Notes under the pieces: model-generated
What the model was told of the DNA's origin: nothing
Seen by the model: only the letters and a program-made list of their open reading frames with translations
The model's database searches: none
Program-made: the position numbers and the translations under genes
Shown here: positions 1 through 5,687 of the stretch, in pieces
Layout of the letters: each line of letters opens with the position of its first letter
How positions within the stretch are numbered: position 1 is the first letter of the stretch
NCBI GenBank assembly: GCA_030672805.1
Contig: DAOVFR010000128.1
Location: 1-7,129 of the forward strand
DNA length: 7,129 nucleotides
Origin: Candidatus Krumholzibacteriota bacterium
GTDB taxonomy: Bacteria; Krumholzibacteriota; Krumholzibacteriia; Krumholzibacteriales; Krumholzibacteriaceae
Direction: 5' to 3'

Positions 1-2525
1 ACGTACTCCTTCCTGAAGAAGATGAAGTTCCGCGGCGAGAGTTCCACCGCCTCCCGCAGCGCCTTCAGGCCCCCGGCCGTCCTGCCGGCGGCGAGCAGCA
101 TCAGTCCCTCGAGGTGCCTGTGGTACGCCAGATCGTTGCAGTCGCTCGCGGTGTTCACGAGGCCGCCGATCACGCGGAGTGCCCGCTCCGCTTCGCCCGG
201 TTCGCCGCCGGGGCGCAGCGCGGCGACACCCTCAAGCCAGTGTGCCTGGATGTAGAGGGAATCCTGCGCGAGGGCCGATTCGATCTCATTCTCCGCGAGA
301 GTCCCGTTGCCCTGTGTCACGTAGACGTAGCCGAGGGATACGTGCCCGCGGGGCCTGAGCTTCGGCGGCGCTGCGCTGAGGAACCTTATATAGGCCTCCA
401 CGGCGTGCTTCCATTTTCCCTCGGCGAGATATGCGGCGCCGAGGTCCTCGTAGCTCTCGTAGTAGCCTGGATACTCGCTGATGATACGGGAATAGAGGTC
501 CGTTGCTTTCCGGTATTCGCCCATGAAGCGGTACGCCTCGGCTATGCTGTGGAGCGGATCGGGCCTGTCGGGAACGAGGGACTGGTATATCTCGAAGGCC
601 TCCATCGCTTCCCTGTAGCGTACCGAGTAGAGGTAGGCATGGCCGAGATAGTTGTATGCCCTTCCGAGCTGGCCGGAGAGGTTGTTTGGGTCGAGTTCGA
701 TGAAGTGATTGAATTCGGCGATCGCCTCGGTGAAGGCCTTTCTGTGCCTGGACAGTATGTACCCGAGCTGAAGGTGCATCTTCCCGTCATCGGGCTCGAG
801 CTCGAGGTAGCGCTCCATGTAATCGATAGCCTGGTCCCAGTTCCCCTGTATGCGGTACTCGATGATGACCGACTTGAGGAACTCCCGCGGGCTTTTCTCC
901 CTGGCGATACGTTTCGATATTTCAGCCATGTGTAGTGCGTTCCGAGTGTCTCCCACCGTGTTGTGCATGACGGCCAGCGCGCGCATCGCCTCGATGAACG
1001 TCGAATCGAGCACGATGGCGCTCTCGAGGTACGGGATCGCATTCATCGGATCTCCGCCGAGGTAGAGCGACTGCCCCACCGAGTAGAGCTTGTATGCCTC
1101 CATCGAGCCCGTCGTCATCTCGGCCAGTGTACGTCCGGTTCTCCCGGCCCCGAAGGGGATCACCCTCAGCTTCGACTGTATACGTTTCGACAGCTCGTCG
1201 ATCATCCCGAAGATCGCGTCTTCCCCCTTGCCCTGCACGTGCAGCGCGAAGATGAGCTCCTCGGTGCCGACGTCGTAGACGCTGGCGTTGATCCTGAACG
1301 TATTGCCGATCTGGAGGATCGAGGGGGATACCAGGGTATGGATCCCCGCCCTTCGCGATAGCGTGAAGCTCGTCGAATCGTCGAGCGCCTCGATCCCGAG
1401 CGTTCTCATGAGATACGCCATTCGTTCACGCTCCAGTATCTTCACATGCCGGCTCTGGGATAGGTGGGTGATGAGAAGTTCCGCGAGCACCGTCGAGAAA
1501 CTCCGGTCCATCGTGTGGTTCTTGAAATCGAGCACGGCCACGGAAACGGGTGCGCCGATCCGCCGGTTGTACAGAAATCTCGTCAGGATAGTTGCCGCGA
1601 GAACGATGACGAGCGCAGCGGCGAGCGCGATGATTGTTCTGCCGGGCAGCCTGCCCCTCCTTTTTCCGGCGGCACGTTTCGGGAGCCATCCCTCATCCGG
1701 GTCGAGATTCATCCGTGCGGATTGAAGATCCGACAGCATCTCGTGGACGCTCTGGTACCGTTCGTCCGGGTTCTTCCGCAGGGCCCTGTCGAAGACCCGG
1801 TCAAGGTCTTCCTTCGCCGCGGTATTCGTGTCCCCTGCCGGCGGCGGTTCATCGTTGATGATCGAATAGAGGGTTGCCGCCTCGTAGTCGCCGCCGAAGG
1901 GCAGGCGCCCCGTGAGCAGTTCGTACAGCACCACCCCGAGCGACCAGATATCGGTCCGGTGATCGACGATGTTTCCCTTCACCTGCTCGGGGGACATGTA
2001 TGCGACCGTGCCTATCGTAACCCCCGTCCTCGTTACCCTGATCGTGCCGGGAAGGCGCGCCAGCCCGAAGTCGGTGATCTTTGCCAGTCCCTTGTTCGTG
2101 ATCATGATATTGGCAGGCTTGATATCCCTGTGGACTATGCCCTTCTCATGGGCTGCGGAAAGTCCCTCCGCGACCTGGATCACGATGTCGAGTGCATCGT
2201 CGAGCAGGAGAGCGCCTGACGAGATCTTATCGTGAAGACTTGCGCCATCGATATATGCCATCGCGATGAACGCCTGGCCGTCGATTTCCTCGATACCATG
2301 GATCGTGCAGATGTTGGGATGGTCGAGTGCGGCCTCGGCCTGCGCTTCGTGCGTGAAACGGGTTTTTTCATCCTCGTTTTCGAGGACCCGGGGTCCGAGG
2401 AACTTGAGCGCCACGGTCCTCTTGAGCCGTGTATCCTCCGCCTTGTAGACAACGCCCATGCCGCCCTGGCCGATTTGCTCGAGTATCCGGTAGTGCGAGA
2501 TTGTCCTGCCGGTCAGATCGTTCAT
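1..2525 (-). CDS. Receptor-type Ser/Thr protein kinase with FlgO-like and TPR regions (3' end outside window)
   Basis: One uninterrupted frame of 841 codons runs off the window edge. Residues 12-265 form a complete Hanks-type kinase: glycine loop G19-Q-G-G-M-G-V-V-Y27, VALK lysine K41, HRD catalytic loop H132-R-D-I-K-P-A-N139, DFG at 152-154, SPE at 178-180, D192-I-W and the late conserved R256. All catalytic residues are present and it is an RD kinase, so it should be active on Ser/Thr in the cytoplasm. A basic stretch (283-296) precedes one membrane helix at about 297-317. The region after the helix (about 326-455, starting VSVAVLDF) resembles the FlgO/CsgG-type alpha/beta domain often found behind such kinases. 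From about 472 to the edge there are degenerate TPR-like repeats. Family knowledge suggests that the outer part senses or scaffolds and controls the kinase; the ligand and substrate are unknown. The ATG at 2525 is the usual few residues before the kinase domain. The ribosome site is weak (GCGGG). It is probably transcribed alone from the promoter at 2602-2630. Confidence 0.93.
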   Translation of the reverse strand, partial: MNDLTGRTISHYRILEQIGQGGMGVVYKAEDTRLKRTVALKFLGPRVLENEDEKTRFTHEAQAEAALDHPNICTIHGIEEIDGQAFIAMAYIDGASLHDKISSGALLLDDALDIVIQVAEGLSAAHEKGIVHRDIKPANIMITNKGLAKITDFGLARLPGTIRVTRTGVTIGTVAYMSPEQVKGNIVDHRTDIWSLGVVLYELLTGRLPFGGDYEAATLYSIINDEPPPAGDTNTAAKEDLDRVFDRALRKNPDERYQSVHEMLSDLQSARMNLDPDEGWLPKRAAGKRRGRLPGRTIIALAAALVIVLAATILTRFLYNRRIGAPVSVAVLDFKNHTMDRSFSTVLAELLITHLSQSRHVKILERERMAYLMRTLGIEALDDSTSFTLSRRAGIHTLVSPSILQIGNTFRINASVYDVGTEELIFALHVQGKGEDAIFGMIDELSKRIQSKLRVIPFGAGRTGRTLAEMTTGSMEAYKLYSVGQSLYLGGDPMNAIPYLESAIVLDSTFIEAMRALAVMHNTVGDTRNALHMAEISKRIAREKSPREFLKSVIIEYRIQGNWDQAIDYMERYLELEPDDGKMHLQLGYILSRHRKAFTEAIAEFNHFIELDPNNLSGQLGRAYNYLGHAYLYSVRYREAMEAFEIYQSLVPDRPDPLHSIAEAYRFMGEYRKATDLYSRIISEYPGYYESYEDLGAAYLAEGKWKHAVEAYIRFLSAAPPKLRPRGHVSLGYVYVTQGNGTLAENEIESALAQDSLYIQAHWLEGVAALRPGGEPGEAERALRVIGGLVNTASDCNDLAYHRHLEGLMLLAAGRTAGGLKALREAVELSPRNFIFFRKEY

Positions 2526-2601
2526 GCGATAACCCGCTGGTCGAAACGGAGAATCTGTTTCGTTTGCCTGAAATGCGCCCCTGGAGCGGTATTGCCAATA
2601 A

Positions 2602-2630
2602 AATTAACCATACGCCGCCCATACAGTCAA
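2602..2630 (-). promoter_or_regulatory. Putative sigma70 promoter of the kinase gene
   Basis: Read on the minus strand, TTGACT (2630-2625) is separated by exactly 17 bp from TTAATT (2607-2602). The -35 box matches consensus at 5 of 6 positions and the -10 box at only 3 of 6. Transcription would start near 2595, giving a leader of about 70 nt before the ATG at 2525. The spacer contains GTATGG twice, 11 bp apart, which is about one helical turn. It is the best promoter-like site between the regulator stop and the kinase start. The rest of this 186-bp gap shows no clear terminator. Confidence 0.45.
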
Positions 2631-2711
2631 CTTTCTTTTACATAACGGGTTGTATGCTGGCGGGAGAGGAGCTGGGGCGTCTGCCTAGTTTGCCTGCGCT
2701 GCAACCTCGCC

Positions 2712-3038
2712 CTACTTCTTTATGAGTTGCCCCAGAGCGTCCAGGTGCGCTTCGAGATCTCGCCGGCCTTGCGCGGTCAACGCGTACCAGCTCACCGGCC
2801 GGCGGTTCTGGAACTCCTTGCGCACGGTGACAAAGCCCTCGTCCTCGAGCTTGCGAAGCTGGGCACCCAGATTGCCGTCGGTTTCCTCGAGGATCTCCTT
2901 CAGCCGACTGAAGGAGAGTTGATCGTTGCGCGCCAGGAGAACACAGATCCCGAGCCGCGCGCGGTGTCCCAGGAGCTTGTTCAGGTCTCTGAGCCCCGCG
3001 AGGATCCGACTGTCGCCGCTAGATTTCTTGCTTGGCAT
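2712..3038 (-). CDS. Winged-helix transcriptional regulator (MarR-like, PF13601/HTH_34 type)
   Basis: This 108-residue protein is essentially one DNA-binding domain. Residues 17-38 (LNKLLGHRARLGICVLLARNDQ) form the first helix. Residues 41-66 hold the helix-turn-helix, with LSFSRLKEIL followed by the recognition helix GNLGAQLRKLEDEGF. Residues 69-86 form the beta wing (VTVRKEFQNRRPVSWYALT), and 87-106 a C-terminal helix suited to dimerisation. This matches the short winged-helix regulators grouped in PF13601, which act as dimers and often repress the operon that encodes them. The ATG at 3038 is chosen because GAGG lies 8 nt upstream; the TTG at 3083 would add 15 residues without a good ribosome site. 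Its start overlaps the end of the membrane-protein gene by 20 bp, so the two are probably translationally coupled. No effector domain is present, so the trigger cannot be read from sequence. A likely target is the palindrome at 3610-3633 (inference). Its 12 Arg codons include no AGG, unlike the kinase. Confidence 0.88.
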   Translation of the reverse strand: MPSKKSSGDSRILAGLRDLNKLLGHRARLGICVLLARNDQLSFSRLKEILEETDGNLGAQLRKLEDEGFVTVRKEFQNRRPVSWYALTAQGRRDLEAHLDALGQLIKK

Positions 3039-3588
3039 GCCGGCGACCTCGGTGAAGAGCGACAATGACCAGCGAAACCGCAATGAGCAGACCCAGAGCG
3101 GTCCAGGCGTAGCGTTCGAAGAGGAGTGTTCCGCCGAAGCCGAGCATCATGAGCCCCCCCAGCCACAGGAAGATGCGATCGAAGTGCACGCCGGCACTCC
3201 ACCAGCCGAAGGCCACGATCAGCAAAATGACCCGGCCTAATTCGTCCGGGGGAATGTGCCCGGTCAGAGCCAGCAGGACCGCGAGCGCGGTGAGAACAAG
3301 CATGCCGCCCCAATGGAGCGCGTGCCGGATACCGATCTCCCGCTGGATCTGCCCACTACGCAGGCCGCTGCGGCGGCCAAGAAGCCCACTGGCGATGCCA
3401 CCCAGCGGGCCGGCGATCATCCAGAAGAAGCCGACGGCCCGCCCCGGAGCCAGGTCAGGCAGCGCGAAGCCAACCAGTACGATCGCTGCCCAGAGCAGGT
3501 AGACCGAGGCCGGGGTCGGCTCGGGGTCGGATCTCCGGACCAGGTCCTTGACGTAGCCAAGGTCGGATTCGATCTGCTTGGAAACCAT
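3019..3588 (-). CDS. Six-helix integral membrane protein of unknown function
   Basis: The 189-residue protein begins with a short acidic/basic cytoplasmic segment (MVSKQIESDLGYVKDLVRRSDPEP, 1-24 in part). Six hydrophobic segments follow at about 27-45, 51-70, 90-109, 116-134, 138-156 and 160-179, then a basic tail (HRGRRHAKQEI). The basic loop at 72-88 (GRRSGLRSGQIQREIGIR) between helices 2 and 3 should face the cytoplasm. I see no catalytic or transporter motif and do not recognise the family by name. Similar small membrane proteins often sit next to PF13601 or PadR regulators, where their role is mostly unknown. The start is well supported: AAGGAGG (3601-3595) lies 6 nt before the ATG. It is the first gene of a two-gene operon, and its TAG at 3021-3019 lies inside the regulator gene. 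Leu is mostly CTG and none of the 14 Arg codons is AGG, which sets it apart from neighbouring genes. It may sense or respond to membrane state, but that is conjecture. Confidence 0.87.
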   Translation of the reverse strand: MVSKQIESDLGYVKDLVRRSDPEPTPASVYLLWAAIVLVGFALPDLAPGRAVGFFWMIAGPLGGIASGLLGRRSGLRSGQIQREIGIRHALHWGGMLVLTALAVLLALTGHIPPDELGRVILLIVAFGWWSAGVHFDRIFLWLGGLMMLGFGGTLLFERYAWTALGLLIAVSLVIVALHRGRRHAKQEI

Positions 3589-3609
3589 GGAATGCCTCCT
3601 TACGTTTAT

Positions 3610-3633
3610 TAGAGTACTCTAGATTATAGAGTA
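3610..3633. promoter_or_regulatory. Putative palindromic operator overlapping the -10 box and transcription start
   Basis: Two overlapping symmetric elements are visible. TAGAGTACTCTA (3610-3621) is a perfect 12-bp palindrome. TACTCTA (3615-3621) and TAGAGTA (3627-3633) form a perfect 7-bp inverted repeat around a 5-bp centre, GATTA. The second element covers the whole -10 hexamer, and the first covers the expected start site. TAGAGTA therefore occurs twice in direct order, 17 bp apart. A dimeric winged-helix protein bound here would block RNA polymerase. The regulator encoded at 3038-2712 is the natural candidate, which implies autorepression (inference). Confidence 0.6.
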
Positions 3634-3651
3634 TCGGCAGCAGGTTGTCAA
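3623..3651 (-). promoter_or_regulatory. Exact-consensus sigma70 promoter of the membrane protein/regulator operon
   Basis: On the minus strand TTGACA (3651-3646) is followed after exactly 17 bp by TATAAT (3628-3623), so both hexamers and the spacing are perfect. Transcription should begin near 3616, leaving a leader of about 28 nt that carries AAGGAGG at 3601-3595, 6 nt before the ATG at 3588. A promoter this strong ahead of a regulator gene suggests that it is normally held off by a repressor. Confidence 0.88.
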
Positions 3652-3906
3652 GTCCTGGATCGAACCTCACGGATCTTTTTTCGCTGCCGGGGGGGTCGCT
3701 ACCGGAGGCCGTCGCCGGAAGAGTCACCGGAAAACCGCTGTTGGAGACAGCCCTGGAGGCGTCAGCAACTGCGCCTCCGGGTATGGACAGAACACTTTGG
3801 CTCTGGCTGGATTCACGGTACGAGAGAGACCGCGTCGCGGAGAGGAGATCACACGGTGTTTCCTGAATGCCTATTACCACAAGTTGCGGGAACCATTTCC
3901 GGCCTG
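3652..3906. other. Non-coding stretch with adjacent hairpins downstream of the lipoprotein gene
   Basis: No credible gene is present in these 255 bp. Two inverted repeats are directly adjacent. GCTGT/ACAGC (3737-3751) has a 5-bp stem and a 5-nt loop. The pair at 3752-3781, built on GGAGGCG and CGCCTCC, has a stem of 10 bp including one G-T pair and a 10-nt loop. Further along, CCGCG-T-CGCGG (3830-3840) is another palindrome. None is followed by a T-run in the direction of transcription, so they are not classical intrinsic terminators. They could still form a structured 3' end for the lipoprotein mRNA. The stretch also has a six-T run (3676-3681), a seven-G run (3689-3695) and CCGGA three times at 12-13 bp intervals (3702, 3715, 3727). 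Confidence 0.4.
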
Positions 3907-4368
3907 TCAGCGGGGTTCGAGGACCACCAGTCCCGCCTTCTTCCACGGATACAGGTCTTCATGCTCCAGGATTCCGGAACTGACCTTGTAATAACCTTCT
4001 TCAATTATGGGTAGCGTCCCGCCGGGTACGGAGAAGGATACAGTATTTTTGTATCCCTTCCTGATAGTGAAGTGATTGGGATTCGGGTAACACGAGGGAT
4101 ACTCGTAGACGAGATCGCCGTTATCGTTCTCGATCCGGAATCCGAAATGATCCATACATCTGAAATCCAGTTCGATATCCGGACCGTAATTGGCGATTTC
4201 CAGCGTTAACTGAGTGTTCTGACCCCGGTATATCAAGTTGCTGGACAGGCTCATCTCGATCTGAAAACCGGTCGGAGGAGGCGTAAGGTCCACCGGGCCA
4301 GACTTTTCCGAACACCCTGCCATAACGCAGAGGAGACCCAATGCAGCCACACACGCAATGACCTTCAT
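3907..4368 (-). CDS. Secreted lipoprotein with BsuPI-like (PF12690-type) domain
   Basis: The 153-residue product starts with a lipoprotein signal: MK, a hydrophobic stretch to residue 15, then the lipobox M16-A-G-C19, with C19 as the lipidated residue. The +2 residue is Ser, which in enterics favours the outer membrane. After a short proline-containing linker (SGPVDLTPPPTG), residues 33-150 look like a small beta-sandwich of the BsuPI/intracellular-proteinase-inhibitor type: QLTLEIANYG, then LDFRCMDHFGFRIENDNGDLVYEY, then FTIRKGYKNTVSFSVPG. Named family members inhibit proteases, but most homologues are uncharacterised extracytoplasmic proteins, so no inhibitory role is claimed. AAGGAGG (4381-4375) lies 6 nt before the ATG at 4368; the GTG one codon upstream is too close to it. 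The coding sequence is noticeably more AT-rich than the flanking genes. Gaps of more than 200 bp on both sides point to a single-gene transcript. The upstream region (4382-4440) is AT-rich, but no convincing -35/-10 pair stands out. Confidence 0.82.
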   Translation of the reverse strand: MKVIACVAALGLLCVMAGCSEKSGPVDLTPPPTGFQIEMSLSSNLIYRGQNTQLTLEIANYGPDIELDFRCMDHFGFRIENDNGDLVYEYPSCYPNPNHFTIRKGYKNTVSFSVPGGTLPIIEEGYYKVSSGILEHEDLYPWKKAGLVVLEPR

Positions 4369-4463
4369 CACAAACCTCCTTAATATTGTACAGAAGGAGT
4401 TCCATTAATAAATATAATCAGAGAACGGTATACTAAAAAGCACAATATCAGGGAATCATCGAA

Positions 4464-4530
4464 ATGCCGCGTGCGGACCTGCTCGAAGATCCGGCATAGT
4501 GACCCGCTGTGCCTGTCCCTCCTATTTATT
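4464..4530. repeat. Possible degraded REP-like element
   Basis: An imperfect inverted repeat, ATGCCG (4464-4469) with CGGCAT (4492-4497), encloses a smaller CGGA/TCCG pairing. About 10 bp later comes TGTGCCTGTCCCT followed by CTATTTATT (4509-4530). From general knowledge, a motif close to GTGCCTGTCCCTATTT recurs in many bacterial genomes, often near REP-associated IS200-type (RAYT) transposases. Here the motif is interrupted by extra bases and there is no second copy or transposase in the window, so this would be a remnant. It lies between the 3' end of a glycosyltransferase gene and the upstream region of the lipoprotein gene, a typical place for such repeats. Confidence 0.3.
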
Positions 4531-4583
4531 ACTCAGAACCCTCCGCTTTCCCGTCCAGCGCCGGGGATCGGCGTGACCAGGAA

Positions 4584-5687
4584 CTACCCTTCCGGGTGCG
4601 GCGCCGGCGCGGGATCGGTCACGTTCTTTTCGCCGTACAGCAGGATGGCGATATAGATGAGGAACAGGGGCTCGATAAGTATCCGGTACGTGATGTTCTG
4701 TATCGCGCAGAGAACGTAGAGAACGACATATCCCCAGACGAGAAGAACGACATTCCGGTGTCGCGGCGTGTACCGCCGTATCATCCCGACAATACCCAAT
4801 GACGCTGCTATGAGGTACGCATAGGCGACGAGATGGGGATTGGTAAACTTAAGGGAGGTCGATCGGGCGTCGAGACCCTTCGACATAGCCTTCTTCAGTA
4901 TCATCCCGAATCCGCGGTAGGTGTATCCCGTCCTGTGCCAGCTCGGTCTCCACGTGAAGGCCAGGGCATTGAGACCGAATGTCTGCATACTGTACAGCGG
5001 CACGAATGCCCGGGCGACGATGCAGTTCCTGACCGTCCAGGGGAGCAGCATTCCGACGAGCACGGCGGCGAAGAGCCGCCGCTTTTTTACGGCTATGAGA
5101 AGACCGGGAATAAAGAAAATGAACCGGGGAAGGAGCAGGATGCCGAGGGCGCATGCCGCGGCGTTCAGGACCGCCGCCGTCCGTTCCGGCAGGTCTGACA
5201 CGATGACGGCCATCATGAACATCACGAGAAAGAGTGCCAGGGTCGACGTCGAGATCATCATGTGGTATATCCAGAACGGCGGGTAGAACACGCAGAGGCC
5301 GGCGGCAAGCAGCCCGGCCCGGTAGTTCCAGAGCTTTCCTGTGATATGGTAGATCAGGAACACGAGCGAGGCACTCAGTATGCCCTGCACGATCGTCACG
5401 AACTTGAAATCGGGATGCCCCCGCAGCGCGTACAGCACTCTCAGAAAATGGGCGTAGAGCGGCGCGTCGTCCACGCCGATGCTCTTCGTGACGGCGAGCT
5501 TGTTGAACAGCAAGGTCTCGTTCGTGTCGATCGGCTTGCCCATGATCGCGAACGAGATTCGAATCACGAGGGCGACGCCGAACAGCGTGAGAAGGAACTT
5601 CCAGTCCCTGTGGAATGCCGGAACGATGTAACCGCGCCAGAACGCTTTCAGCGCTGCCGGAGCCTTGCGAAGATATTCCAACCGCAT
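4584..5687 (-). CDS. Polytopic GT-C (PMT/GT39-like) membrane glycosyltransferase, divergent paralogue
   Basis: The 367-residue multi-spanning protein has about ten hydrophobic segments: near 31-49, 95-113, 124-143, 147-164, 172-185, 186-200, 204-216, 285-302, 311-328 and 337-351. It aligns by eye with the gene just upstream: shared blocks include QGI-S near 101 with RAGL-AAG at 123-130, G-GMIR near 300-304 and YR-IEP at 334-340. It keeps LPWTVRN (215-221), typical of the PMT_2 family. Such enzymes transfer sugars from polyprenyl-phosphate donors on the outer face of the membrane. The first outer loop holds D54 and E57, candidate catalytic acids. However, the PPGYPLF block of the upstream paralogue is replaced by DDAPLYAHF, and its TETL by TSTL, so activity or substrate may differ. 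The ATG at 5687 lies 40 bp inside the upstream gene with a weak purine site (GGTGGA), consistent with translational coupling. The tail after the last helix is proline-rich and short. Confidence 0.82.
   Translation of the reverse strand: MRLEYLRKAPAALKAFWRGYIVPAFHRDWKFLLTLFGVALVIRISFAIMGKPIDTNETLLFNKLAVTKSIGVDDAPLYAHFLRVLYALRGHPDFKFVTIVQGILSASLVFLIYHITGKLWNYRAGLLAAGLCVFYPPFWIYHMMISTSTLALFLVMFMMAVIVSDLPERTAAVLNAAACALGILLLPRFIFFIPGLLIAVKKRRLFAAVLVGMLLPWTVRNCIVARAFVPLYSMQTFGLNALAFTWRPSWHRTGYTYRGFGMILKKAMSKGLDARSTSLKFTNPHLVAYAYLIAASLGIVGMIRRYTPRHRNVVLLVWGYVVLYVLCAIQNITYRILIEPLFLIYIAILLYGEKNVTDPAPAPHPEG

Noticed and set aside
114..935. A 273-codon open frame on the plus strand opposite the kinase C-terminal part.
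   Set aside because: It is codon-aligned antisense to the TPR region and arises from the same codon bias. There is no ribosome site or recognisable protein.
3039..3083. A longer start (TTG at 3083) for the winged-helix regulator.
   Set aside because: The ATG at 3038 has GAGG at proper spacing and gives the normal domain length. The extension would overlap the upstream gene further.
3645..3866. A 73-codon plus-strand frame in the non-coding stretch.
   Set aside because: It starts with TTG inside the opposing promoter, lacks a good ribosome site and resembles no family.
3455..3946. A 163-codon minus-strand frame spanning the promoter region.
   Set aside because: It overlaps the membrane-protein gene in another frame, runs across the consensus promoter and lipoprotein stop, and has low-complexity composition.
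4386..4391. TACAAT as -10 box of the lipoprotein gene.
   Set aside because: Transcription would begin inside the ribosome-binding site, and no -35 box lies at suitable distance.
4559..4573. CGCCG/CGGCG hairpin after the second GT-C gene as a terminator.
   Set aside because: It has only a 5-bp stem and no T-run on either side.
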